From contig JAEVYT010000038.1 of assembly GCA_023392615.1 (NCBI GenBank), positions 1 to 45,674 of the forward strand: a stretch of DNA of 45,674 nucleotides. Reading direction: 5' to 3'. A model generated the notes under the pieces. That model saw only the letters and a program-made list of their open reading frames with translations. It ran no database searches and was not told the DNA's origin. This DNA is from Bacillota bacterium (GTDB lineage Bacteria > Bacillota > Clostridia > Lachnospirales > Lachnospiraceae). Position 1 is the first letter of the stretch. Each line of letters starts with the position of its first letter. Both the position numbers and the translations under genes were made by a program. Positions 25,085 through 33,265 of the stretch are shown in pieces.

Positions 25085-26356
25085 ATGGATTCACCGAAAA
25101 AATTGATTGTTGGATATGATTTATGTGAAGAAGAGACACAAATCAGCTGCTTTAGCTATAAGTCGATGGAACCGGTTCTAATCAGTATGCGGGATGGAGA
25201 AGAGCGATACTCCATACCAACCTTATTGTGTTTGAAAACAAGTACAAAACAATGGCTATTTGGGGAAGAAGCGAGGGCATGCAGTGAGGAAGGAGCTGGT
25301 ATCCTCGTAGAACGCCTTCTGGAGAAGGCGACGATAGGTGAGGATATCGAGATTATGGGACAATCAGTCAGTACAGTATCCTTGTTAGAGATCTTTCTTA
25401 GGCGGACACTATCCCTTGTAAAAAATTATTTTCCTTCAGAACCAATTACAAAGATGGTTATAACAGTGAAAAATACTGACCCATCGTTGGTTTCAATGAT
25501 ATACGAGGCGTTAACGAGTCTTGGGCTAGAGAAAGACAGAGTGGTAATCATGAACCACGATGGTGCTTATCTGTATTATGCACTCAGTCAGGATAAGTCA
25601 TTATGGATGAATGATGTGGGATTGTTTGATTTTGATAGAGAGGGATTGAACTATTATCAGATCAAGATGAATCGAAGAATAACCCCTATGGTTGCTGAAA
25701 TCGACAAGCTGGATTTTACGAAGGAAATGAATTATGATATCCTAAAACTAAGAAAGATGGGAAAAGCTGACCCGGCTTATATTCTTGAGAACCTAACTAA
25801 TACAGTTTTATATAAACAATTGATCACTACATTGTATTTTACCGGTTGTGGATTTGACGGTGGTTGGGCAGAAGAAGTTATAAAATCTTTATGTACAGGG
25901 AGAAGAGTCTTTTTTGGACAAAATTTATATACAATGGGAGCCTGCTTTGCCGCCAAGGAATTATCAGGAGACGGCCAATTAGAGGATTTTATATTACTCA
26001 GCGATGATATGGTCACCAGCTATTTATCAATTAAAGTATATTGTGATACGTCTTTTAAGGAATATTCGATTTTAACTCCAGGGGAGAATTGGTTTGAGGT
26101 CAATACAACTTTAGAAGTAATATTGGATGGTGATACGAATCTTGAGCTTTTAAAGAAGAATATAATGACCCGTGAAGTAGAACGTATATCATATCCACTA
26201 CAAGAGATTCCCAAAAGACCAAACCGAATGACACGACTTTTAATTACCCTGAATTGTACCGATAAATTAACTGCACTCCTGACGGTGAACGACTTGGGAT
26301 TTGGAGAAATATTTCCTGCAACCGGACAGATAACGCAAATTACGATAGAAATCTAA
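25085..26356 (+). CDS. Degenerate Hsp70/actin-fold protein (DUF5716-like)
   Basis: A 423-residue cytosolic protein. The layout follows Hsp70: VGYDLCEEETQIS near residue 8 in place of the first phosphate loop (GIDLGTTNS), VGLFDFDREGLNYYQ (178-192) in place of the second (FDLGGGTFD), and GCGFDGGWAEEVIKSL (254-269) followed by NLYTMGACFAAKE, which matches the adenosine-binding segment and the VAxGAA helix. The glycines and threonines of both phosphate loops are lost, so ATP hydrolysis is doubtful; this could be a pseudo-chaperone. The C-terminal 100 residues are beta-rich. GGAGG precedes the start, 46 bp after the solenoid gene. I recall the family as DUF5716. Function unknown. Confidence 0.75.
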   Translation: MDSPKKLIVGYDLCEEETQISCFSYKSMEPVLISMRDGEERYSIPTLLCLKTSTKQWLFGEEARACSEEGAGILVERLLEKATIGEDIEIMGQSVSTVSLLEIFLRRTLSLVKNYFPSEPITKMVITVKNTDPSLVSMIYEALTSLGLEKDRVVIMNHDGAYLYYALSQDKSLWMNDVGLFDFDREGLNYYQIKMNRRITPMVAEIDKLDFTKEMNYDILKLRKMGKADPAYILENLTNTVLYKQLITTLYFTGCGFDGGWAEEVIKSLCTGRRVFFGQNLYTMGACFAAKELSGDGQLEDFILLSDDMVTSYLSIKVYCDTSFKEYSILTPGENWFEVNTTLEVILDGDTNLELLKKNIMTREVERISYPLQEIPKRPNRMTRLLITLNCTDKLTALLTVNDLGFGEIFPATGQITQITIEI

Positions 26357-26371
26357 TGTTTGGAGGTATCC

Positions 26372-27202
26372 ATGGGTAAACTAATATTATGTAGCGGAGC
26401 ACGCACGACAAAGCCCTATACTTTTACCCGTAACGGAATTCGTATTTATTCAATGGAGGAATTATGCTACCATTTATATCAGCATGTTCATTTGATTGAT
26501 GAGACGATGATAACGGAGGAGCTATTTGATTTTATCGATCGAGAATTAAAACTTACTGAACGTGCGGATAAGTTGCGAACTCTAAAAAAACAAAATGCAG
26601 ATCTGAAAACGCTGGTAACGTTTATCTTATGCAGTACCGATTATTATACAGAACAAGAAATAAAAAGTCTGTTACGATTATTAGATGAAGTGGCAGGAAT
26701 GCCCATGATTAAGCGAAATATCATAAAAGCAGGGTGCTATCTAAGAGAGCAACAGTATGAACAGGCGTCTGCAGAATATGAGCGAATTATTCTAGCCCCT
26801 GATGCTATTGAATTAACTCCGGAGGAATACGGAGATGTATATCATAATCTGGCAGTAGCGAAAGTTCATATTACCGGTCTTAAGGAAGCCTCCAAATTAT
26901 TTGAAAAGGCATATGAACGTAATCATAAACAAGAGAGTCTCAAACAATACCTTTACTCTCTTTATTTAATGAAATATGGTGAACAATATCAGAATATAAT
27001 CGAGATAAACCAGATGGATGAAGAAGAGAGCGAATTGATTAAGGGGTTTTTGTTCGAACTTGAGAAGGAAGCTGAGAATACAGCTGCGATTAAGGCTATT
27101 TATAATCTTCAAAATAAAAAAGTGCATGGTAGAATGAATGAATTTTATCACGGGATAAATGAAATTATAGAAACGTGGAAGGAAAAGGTTCGTTTGAATT
27201 AA
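26372..27202 (+). CDS. TPR-like helical protein of the cluster
   Basis: A 276-residue soluble protein. Residues about 1-95 contain a helical domain (RNGIRIYSMEELCYHLYQHV, ELFDFIDRELKL). From about 108 to 210 there are tetratricopeptide-like helices (AGCYLREQQYEQASAEYERI, YHNLAVAKVHITGLKEASKL, FEKAYERNHKQESLKQYLYS). The C-terminus is an amphipathic helix. It probably binds partner proteins in the same cluster. I chose ATG at 26372, with TGGAGG six nt upstream, only 15 bp after the Hsp70-like gene, so translation is likely coupled. I do not recognise an established name. Confidence 0.75.
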   Translation: MGKLILCSGARTTKPYTFTRNGIRIYSMEELCYHLYQHVHLIDETMITEELFDFIDRELKLTERADKLRTLKKQNADLKTLVTFILCSTDYYTEQEIKSLLRLLDEVAGMPMIKRNIIKAGCYLREQQYEQASAEYERIILAPDAIELTPEEYGDVYHNLAVAKVHITGLKEASKLFEKAYERNHKQESLKQYLYSLYLMKYGEQYQNIIEINQMDEEESELIKGFLFELEKEAENTAAIKAIYNLQNKKVHGRMNEFYHGINEIIETWKEKVRLN

Positions 27203-27226
27203 CCGGACAGAAGAAAGGTTGTAGGA

Positions 27227-28426
27227 ATGGGATTATTTGATCTATTTAAGGGCAAACCGAAACATAATATAGAAGAAAAAGGGCAAGCTACCTTCTCACT
27301 TGATATAGCCAAGGATAAAAAGAGGACTAAGCGATTTAAATCAATGAGCGACCTATTAGATTATGTCAAGGACAATTGTGATGCTATTCAGGAAAGTAAG
27401 CGTCAGACGGAGGAAGCCAAGAAAGAATATCAGGCAGTTACTTCATATCTTACCGATATGCAGAAAATTGAAATGATTCCGCTAGAGCAAAGAGGTAAGT
27501 TATATGAAGCGGCGAAAAATATTGTCACATTAACGAGGGAACGAGAAAAATTTCAAAACCGAAAAGATAGTCCACTATCGGAACAACAATACCACATATT
27601 TGAACAATATGAGCTACAGATTCCGAAAGAATTGCCGAAGTTAAAGGAGAATGAATTGTTAAGAGAGGCAATTGAACAGGATATGAATCATCTTGAGGAT
27701 GAAAGATTAGATCTTGAGGACGAGCAGGAGGATATCAGTAGTAAACAGTCATTTCTTCGGGGAATTGCAATTATAATAAGTATGGTGGTAGTGTTCTTAT
27801 TCACACTTTTCATTATGCTGAAGCAATATACCGGAGGAAATTATGTCCTTCCATTTTCTATGACTGTATTGATGGGGATGGTAGCTACGTTCTATATCGT
27901 GAGGGAAGCAAGAAAAAATGAATCAGAGGTAAATGTTGTCCATCAAAAACAGAAGAGATTAGTTACATTGCTAAATAAGATAACTATCAAATCAGTAAAT
28001 AACTTGAATTATCTAGAGTATACTTATAATAAATATGGTGTTGAAAGTTTTGACCAGTTCAAAACCTTATGGAATGAATACAGAAGAATTAAAGAGGAAG
28101 CGAGTAAATATCAACGAAACACAGATGATTTAGAGTATTTTAATAAAGAATTGATTCAGGAACTTCGAAAATTCGGTATCTCTGATTGCGAAATATGGAT
28201 CTTGCAGGCGTCGGCAATTCTCGATATGACGGAAATGACAGATATTCGACATCGACTTAATATTCGAAGACAAAAACTGAGAGAGCGGATAGACCTAAAT
28301 ATTAAGCAAGCTGAGAATTCCATACAAGAAATCAGTAAGATCAGATTTGAAAATCCGGAGAGTGAGAATGAAACAGATAAGTTGCTTCGAAGCTACAGGA
28401 TAGATCTTAATGATGAGGAAGCGTAG
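27227..28426 (+). CDS. Coiled-coil membrane protein of the cluster
   Basis: A 399-residue protein. A hydrophilic start (MGLFDLFKGKPK) and long charged helices (about 40-180; ESKRQTEEAKKEYQ, EDERLDLEDEQEDIS) lead to two closely spaced membrane helices (about 187-205, IAIIISMVVVFLFTLFIM, and 215-232, FSMTVLMGMVATFYIV) with a loop of about 10 residues. A second coiled-coil tail (about 245-399) follows. Both long ends should be cytosolic. This is the only membrane protein of the cluster and would tether the other members. It begins 24 bp after the TPR gene. No known family recognised. Confidence 0.75.
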   Translation: MGLFDLFKGKPKHNIEEKGQATFSLDIAKDKKRTKRFKSMSDLLDYVKDNCDAIQESKRQTEEAKKEYQAVTSYLTDMQKIEMIPLEQRGKLYEAAKNIVTLTREREKFQNRKDSPLSEQQYHIFEQYELQIPKELPKLKENELLREAIEQDMNHLEDERLDLEDEQEDISSKQSFLRGIAIIISMVVVFLFTLFIMLKQYTGGNYVLPFSMTVLMGMVATFYIVREARKNESEVNVVHQKQKRLVTLLNKITIKSVNNLNYLEYTYNKYGVESFDQFKTLWNEYRRIKEEASKYQRNTDDLEYFNKELIQELRKFGISDCEIWILQASAILDMTEMTDIRHRLNIRRQKLRERIDLNIKQAENSIQEISKIRFENPESENETDKLLRSYRIDLNDEEA

Positions 28427-28457
28427 ATTCCTTTGCTAATAGACGGGAGAATGGAGC

Positions 28458-28799
28458 ATGAATATACAAATATTTGGTCAGCCAAAAAGCTTTGACACAA
28501 AGAAAGCAGAGAGATATTTCAAGGAACGGGGAATTAAGTTTCAATCCATTGACCTAGGAAAATTCGGTATGAGTAAAGGTGAGTTCAACAATGTAAAGCA
28601 GGCGGTAGGTGGTGTGGAGCATCTAGTTGATGACAAAGCAAAGGATAAAAATTTGTTGGCATTGATAAAATATCTATCCTTAGAAGATATGGAAGAGAAG
28701 TTATTAGAAAATCCAAAGTTGTTTAAGTCCCCAATTGTGCGTAACGGTAAGAAGGCTACGGTGGGTTATCAGCCGGAAGTGTGGAAGAATTGGGAATAA
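28458..28799 (+). CDS. ArsC/Spx-fold protein lacking all cysteines
   Basis: A 113-residue thioredoxin-like ArsC superfamily protein: IFGQPKSFDTKKAERYFKER at the N-terminus, then GGVEHLVDDKAKD, and LFKSPIVRNGKKATVGYQPE near the end, which matches the SPIVR region of the fold. In arsenate reductase and Spx the first motif is CxxC or Cxx[ST]; here it is SFDT, and no cysteine occurs anywhere, so redox or reductase activity is unlikely. A binding role such as Spx-like contact with RNA polymerase is possible but unproved. It lies 32 bp after the membrane protein gene and may be the last gene of the operon. Confidence 0.82.
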   Translation: MNIQIFGQPKSFDTKKAERYFKERGIKFQSIDLGKFGMSKGEFNNVKQAVGGVEHLVDDKAKDKNLLALIKYLSLEDMEEKLLENPKLFKSPIVRNGKKATVGYQPEVWKNWE

Positions 28800-28937
28800 A
28801 ACAGTAACAATGTGGATAACATAACTGATAAACATGAAATTGTTACAGTTGATACGAGAGATATGTTCTTTATGAGTTTATTCAACATAGATGAAAAAAT
28901 AACATAAGAGTGATATGGTATACAATCGAAATACTAC

Positions 28938-28966
28938 TTGACATATCATGAAACATTGAATAATAT
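28938..28966 (+). promoter_or_regulatory. Sigma-A promoter of the T-box transcript
   Basis: TTGACA (28938-28943), a 17-bp spacer and TAATAT (28961-28966), about 30 bp before the first base of the T-box stem I. Confidence 0.75.
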
Positions 28967-28995
28967 TAAATATCATATGGTAAATGTAAAGATGG

Positions 28996-29231
28996 AGAGG
29001 ATTAGATAAGGGTAGCTTATCAGAGAGGGTCACTCACCGGCTGAAAGGTGATCCAAGGCAAACTTATTGAAGGTAGCTCCTGAACAACATTTCTGAATCC
29101 TCAGGGTGTGTAGGAGATGTCGGGAAGTCCCGTTACAGACTAAAAGTTGACTTGTACTAGACATAGGTGCAAGCCAAGAATAAAGGTGGTACCGCGGTTC
29201 TTCGTCCTTTGAGGCGTAGGGCCTTTTTTAT
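28996..29231 (+). ncRNA. T-box leader, probably valine-responsive
   Basis: The T-box sequence GGTGGTACCGCGG lies at 29185-29197. Stem I closes between GAGGATT (about 28997-29003) and AATCCTC (about 29096-29102). A candidate specifier codon GTA (Val) is at 29073-29075 in the 3' side of stem I, in line with valS downstream. The antiterminator AAAGG (29183-29186 region)/CCTTT (29206-29210) is visible. The competing terminator stem (GTCCT/AGGGC, then CCTTTTTTA) is only about 5 bp, so it may be weak. The specifier assignment is inference. Confidence 0.85.
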
Positions 29232-29246
29232 TGTGTAGGGATGAGG

Positions 29247-29401
29247 GTCAAAAGCACTGTTGCTAAGAAGTCACGTCAATATTCACTGTTTATGTATTGA
29301 TAAGAATTGTAAAGCATATTTCCTAAGCAACACGCTCCCGCTTGGATGAAGTACGTAGTGGTGTATATTGACGGCTGTAATTATCACTCAGTGCTTTTGA
29401 C
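29247..29401. repeat. Family I hairpin element, copy A
   Basis: Terminal arms GTCAAAAGCACTG (29247-29259) and CAGTGCTTTTGAC (29389-29401) pair perfectly over 13 bp. A second stem joins 29274-29286 and 29361-29373 with one mismatch. The segment 29315-29366 is nearly identical to 45154-45205 in copy B. Its ends share ATGAGG-GTCAAAAGC and GCTTTTGACGC with copy B. It sits 16 nt after the T-box terminator and looks like an insertion between the T-box and valS. Confidence 0.65.
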
Positions 29402-29526
29402 GCTCTACTTATAGTAATAATAGTAAAATTTACTACTACAAAAAAGAACTCCGAGCAGGATTCGCTTTCCGTGGTAAAGTAGTTGTAATTATTTATATTT
29501 AATAACTTTTATGATTATAAATCTTA

Positions 29527-29552
29527 GTATGAAAAACCAAGATTTTTCATAC
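29527..29552 (+). other. Short hairpin upstream of the small ORF
   Basis: GTATGAAAAA (29527-29536) pairs with TTTTTCATAC (29543-29552), loop CCAAGA, with no T-run after. It lies about 55 nt before the start of the 55-codon ORF and could influence its expression. Nothing else definite was found in 29402-29607. Confidence 0.35.
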
Positions 29553-29607
29553 GTGAATTTTGTGTTTATCATTATAATTATTAATATGGAAAACATGGAG
29601 GAATAAT

Positions 29608-29775
29608 ATGAAAGATTTTATTCGTAATGTATTAACAGTTGCAATACTCCTTATCTATAGTGCCATCGGATATAAGATCTGTGCTTCCATCGGACATAAG
29701 CTGAAAATTGCCGAAATAGTAGTAGAGTTAGTGAGAAGTATAAAGAGTGCCGTAACCCGAAAGCAACACCACTAA
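29608..29775 (+). CDS. Small membrane-type protein, 55 residues
   Basis: A short ORF, MKDFIRNVLTVAILLIYSAI then GYKICASIGHKLKIAEIVVE and LVRSIKSAVTRKQHH. It has ATGGAGGAATA six bases before ATG, an excellent ribosome binding site. A hydrophobic stretch (about 8-20) and an amphipathic basic C-terminal helix suggest a small membrane peptide. I recognise no family. It lies inside the T-box transcript between the leader and valS. Its RBS quality and codon pattern support expression, but it could be chance. Confidence 0.5.
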   Translation: MKDFIRNVLTVAILLIYSAIGYKICASIGHKLKIAEIVVELVRSIKSAVTRKQHH

Positions 29776-29796
29776 TAGAATAACTATCACAAAAAA

Positions 29797-29825
29797 GCGG
29801 ATAATCGTTTTGTATGATTACTCGC
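29797..29825 (+). other. Hairpin after the small ORF
   Basis: GCGGATAATC (29797-29806) and GATTACTCGC (29816-29825) pair at 9 of 10 positions; the wider arms ATAACT and AGTTAT also pair. It follows the small-ORF stop by 22 nt and could be a weak terminator or a processing site. The stretch 29826-30029 shows only a CATATG inverted repeat. Confidence 0.35.
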
Positions 29826-30029
29826 ACAACACAGTTATCTGTATATATTTATTAAATGAATTATAGTATTTACTCTATCTAGCGGTATAAAACATATGTA
29901 TGTCTAGCATATGAAATAAGATTATCTATATTGCTCCTAACAGTAATATAAACAATCACTGATTAGCATATAACAATTCGGTAGTTGATTTGAAATTCTG
30001 TAGATAAGGTAGCCCTGTAATCCAATACA

Positions 30030-30120
30030 GGTACTTTGTTTACCAATTATCATTTGAAGACTTTACTAGTTACTAGGAACTTATACCGTTGCACAAATGA
30101 AAATTGGTAAGCAAAGTACC
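30030..30120. other. Nested hairpin in the valS leader
   Basis: GGTACTTTGTTTACCAATT (30030-30048) pairs with AATTGGTAAGCAAAGTACC (30102-30120), 18 of 19 positions. An inner stem TCATTTG/CAAATGA (30050-30056 with 30093-30099) continues it. Three AGAACACG motifs follow (about 30127, 30147 and 30184) before the valS ribosome binding site. No second copy of this hairpin was seen in the window. Confidence 0.5.
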
Positions 30121-30205
30121 GTATCTAGAACACGATGACTACCCTAGAACACGCTACCTAAACCTTTGTCAAAAACCTACCCCAGAACACGAAAGGAAAG
30201 AAATC

Positions 30206-32866
30206 ATGGAAAAAGAACTGGCAAAAAATTATGACCCCAAAAATATTGAAGAGAGACAGTATCAAAAATGGATCGACAAAAAATATTTTCACGCAGAAGT
30301 AGATCGTAGTAAGAAACCCTTCACAATCGTAATCCCACCTCCGAACATCACCGGACAGTTGCATATGGGTCATGCACTCGATAATACGATGCAGGATATT
30401 CTGATTCGTTTTAAGAGAATGCAAGGATATAATGCTCTTTGGCAGCCCGGAACCGATCATGCAAGCATTGCGACAGAAGTTAAAATTCTTGAGATGCTAA
30501 AAAAGCAGGGCATTAATAAGGAAGACTTGACAAGAGAAGAATTCTTAGTTAAGGCATGGGAATGGAAGGAAGAATACGGCGGCAGAATTATCTCTCAGCT
30601 TAAAAAACTTGGATCATCCTGTGATTGGGAAAGAGAACGCTTTACGATGGATGAGGGCTGTAATAATGCCGTAAATGAAGTGTTTATAAAGTTATATAAT
30701 GAAGGAAAGATCTACAAAGGATCTAAGATAATTAACTGGTGTCCGGTATGTCATACGACCATTTCTGATGCTGAGGTTGAGCATGAGGAGCAAGCCGGAC
30801 ATTTCTGGCATATTAAATATCCGATTGTTGGAGAAGAGGGCTTTGTAGAGATTGCTACTACAAGACCTGAGACAATGCTAGGTGATACAGCTGTTGCGGT
30901 TCATCCAGAGGATGAAAGATATCAACACTTAATCGGCAAGATGGTTTTACTTCCAATCGTAAACAAAGAGATACCGGTTGTTGCTGATTCCTATGTTGAT
31001 AAGGAATTTGGTACGGGTGTGGTTAAGATTACACCTGCACATGACCCAAATGACTTTGAAGTTGGAAAGAGACATAATCTTCCGGAAATCAATGTCATGA
31101 ATGATGATGCTACCATCAATGAGAAGGGTGGAAAGTATGTAGGTCTCGATCGTTATGAAGCTCGTAAGTTGATCGTAAAAGAGCTTCAGGAATTGGGATA
31201 TTTGGTAAAAGTAGAAGACCATATTCATAATGTTGGAACACATGATCGTTGCAAAACTACTGTTGAGCCACTGGTAAAACAGCAGTGGTTTGTAAAAATG
31301 GATGAGTTGATTAAACCAGCAATTCATGGAGTAAAGACCGGTGATGTTCAATTTGTACCGGAGCGTTTTGATAAGATATACTTTAACTGGGCAGAGAACA
31401 TCAGAGACTGGTGTATCTCAAGACAGCTTTGGTGGGGACATAGAATACCGGCATATTATTGCGATAAATGTGGGGATGTAGTAGTTTCAAAATCCACACC
31501 AACCAGCTGCCCTAAGTGTGGACATAATCACTTGAGTCAGGATGAAGATACCTTGGATACGTGGTTCAGTTCTGCCCTTTGGCCTTTTTCAACTCTCGGA
31601 TGGCCGGAGAAAACAGAGGAGCTTGACTATTTCTACCCGACTGATGTACTTGTAACCGGTTATGACATCATATTCTTCTGGGTTCTTAGAATGGTTTTCT
31701 CGGGATATGCACAGATGGGTCAGAAGCCGTTCAGTAAAGTATTAATTCACGGTTTAGTAAGAGACTCTCAGGGTCGTAAGATGAGTAAGTCACTAGGAAA
31801 TGGTATTGACCCGCTTGAGGTAATTGATAAATACGGTGCTGATGCACTTCGCTTTAGCTTAATTCAGGGTAATGCTCCGGGTAACGACATGAGATTTTAC
31901 TGGGAGAGAGTAGAGGCTAGCCGTAATTTTGCTAATAAAGTATGGAATGCATCTCGCTTCATTATGATGAATCTGGAGAAAGCAACCATCAGTGAGACGA
32001 TTGATGAGAAGCTATTAACTATCGCTGATAAGTGGATTCTCTCCAGAGTAAATACTGTAGTGAAGGAAGCAACCGAGAACATGGAAAGCTTTGAGCTAGG
32101 TATTGCAGTACAAAAAATTAATGATTTTGTATGGGAAGAATTCTGCGATTGGTATATTGAAATGGTGAAGCCTAGATTATATAGCGAAACCGATGAAACT
32201 AAGGCTGCAGCATTATGGACACTAAAGTATGTATTAACTACATCCTTAAAATTACTTCATCCATATATGCCATTTGTAACAGAAGAGATTTTCTGTACTC
32301 TTCAGGAAATGTTGGGACAGCAGGAAGCAGAGTCCATTATGATTGCAAAATGGCCTGAATACAAGGAAGAATATACATTCCTAAGCGAAGCAGAAGCGGT
32401 GGAGCTTATAAAGGAAGCAGTTAAGGGCATTCGTAATGTTCGTGCAGAGATGAATGTTCCACCTAGTAGAAAAGCTACTGTTACAGTAGTATCTGAGAGT
32501 GAAAAGATCCGAGATATCTTTGAAGATAGTAAAGTTTTCTTTGCTACACTCAGTTATTCTAATGAGGTAGTTGTTCAAGCGGATAAGGCTGGAATTCCTG
32601 AGGATGCTGTATCTACAGTAATTCAGGGTGCTGTTATTTATATTCCTTTTGCGGATTTGGTGGATATTGAAAAAGAGATTGAAAGACTGAAAAAAGAAAA
32701 AGAGCGTCTTGAAGGTGAATTAAAGCGTGTTACCGGTATGCTCAATAATCAGAACTTTGTAAGTAAAGCACCGGAAAGTAAATTGGCTGAAGAAAGAGCA
32801 AAACTAGAGAAATATACAGATATGATGAAGCAGGTTGCAGAACGACTAGAGCATTTTAGTAAATAA
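30206..32866 (+). CDS. valS: Valyl-tRNA synthetase
   Basis: An 886-residue class I aminoacyl-tRNA synthetase that joins valine to tRNA-Val. It has the HIGH-type motif ITGQLHMGHALDN, the editing domain region with TTRPETMLGDTAVAVHPED, zinc-ligand-like pairs CPVC and CDKC/CPKC, the KMSKS motif in GRKMSKSLGNGIDP and the C-terminal coiled coil (KEIERLKKEKERLEGELKRV) typical of ValRS. I chose ATG at 30206 because GAAAGGAAAG precedes it and MEKELAKNYDPKNIEERQYQ is the family start; the longer reading from 30104 runs through the repeated AGAACACG stretch. A T-box lies about 975 bp upstream, far more than usual. Confidence 0.96.
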   Translation: MEKELAKNYDPKNIEERQYQKWIDKKYFHAEVDRSKKPFTIVIPPPNITGQLHMGHALDNTMQDILIRFKRMQGYNALWQPGTDHASIATEVKILEMLKKQGINKEDLTREEFLVKAWEWKEEYGGRIISQLKKLGSSCDWERERFTMDEGCNNAVNEVFIKLYNEGKIYKGSKIINWCPVCHTTISDAEVEHEEQAGHFWHIKYPIVGEEGFVEIATTRPETMLGDTAVAVHPEDERYQHLIGKMVLLPIVNKEIPVVADSYVDKEFGTGVVKITPAHDPNDFEVGKRHNLPEINVMNDDATINEKGGKYVGLDRYEARKLIVKELQELGYLVKVEDHIHNVGTHDRCKTTVEPLVKQQWFVKMDELIKPAIHGVKTGDVQFVPERFDKIYFNWAENIRDWCISRQLWWGHRIPAYYCDKCGDVVVSKSTPTSCPKCGHNHLSQDEDTLDTWFSSALWPFSTLGWPEKTEELDYFYPTDVLVTGYDIIFFWVLRMVFSGYAQMGQKPFSKVLIHGLVRDSQGRKMSKSLGNGIDPLEVIDKYGADALRFSLIQGNAPGNDMRFYWERVEASRNFANKVWNASRFIMMNLEKATISETIDEKLLTIADKWILSRVNTVVKEATENMESFELGIAVQKINDFVWEEFCDWYIEMVKPRLYSETDETKAAALWTLKYVLTTSLKLLHPYMPFVTEEIFCTLQEMLGQQEAESIMIAKWPEYKEEYTFLSEAEAVELIKEAVKGIRNVRAEMNVPPSRKATVTVVSESEKIRDIFEDSKVFFATLSYSNEVVVQADKAGIPEDAVSTVIQGAVIYIPFADLVDIEKEIERLKKEKERLEGELKRVTGMLNNQNFVSKAPESKLAEERAKLEKYTDMMKQVAERLEHFSK

Positions 32867-32897
32867 ACTTAATTGGAATTAATTTAAACAAACTAGA

Positions 32898-32940
32898 AAG
32901 ACCTTCCGGTAAATCAAATTGATTATAGCCGGAAGGTCTT
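32898..32940 (+). terminator. Hairpin after valS
   Basis: AAGACCTTCCGG (32898-32909) and CCGGAAGGTCTT (32929-32940) form a perfect 12-bp stem, with AATCAA/TTGATT continuing inside. No strong T-run follows. The 400-bp gap 32867-33265 holds this hairpin and the promoter at 33219. Confidence 0.6.
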
Positions 32941-33195
32941 GTCTATGTAGGATATTGGGGAATAAACACCATAAAAATGGTGAAAAATGTTGGTAAATAT
33001 TGTATTTACCTAATCCCGTTATAACATATTTAGTAATATATGTAAATGGGTAATATGAAATTTATGGGAAAAAATTATAATTTTGTTGAAAATTGTATGG
33101 TTGATGTCAACAGATTAAATTATTATGTCGAAGAACATGAATTGAATGAAGAGTTTATGAAAATTTGACTTCTCATGTAAAGCTATTGAAAGTAA

Positions 33196-33224
33196 TTTAA
33201 AGCAGGTTAAGACTATGATATAAT
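33196..33224 (+). promoter_or_regulatory. Promoter of the two-component operon
   Basis: Extended -10 box TGATATAAT (TATAAT at 33219-33224) with a weak -35 TTTAAA (33196-33201) at 17 bp. It lies 42 bp before the response-regulator start. Confidence 0.5.
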
Positions 33225-33265
33225 GTTATTAATGATGATATGAGCGAAAAGAAATGGGGTGAAGC

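Noticed and set aside
30104..30205. Longer N-terminus for valS
   Set aside because: The extension translates repeated AGAACACG DNA and has no ribosome binding site; the start at 30206 matches known ValRS N-termini.
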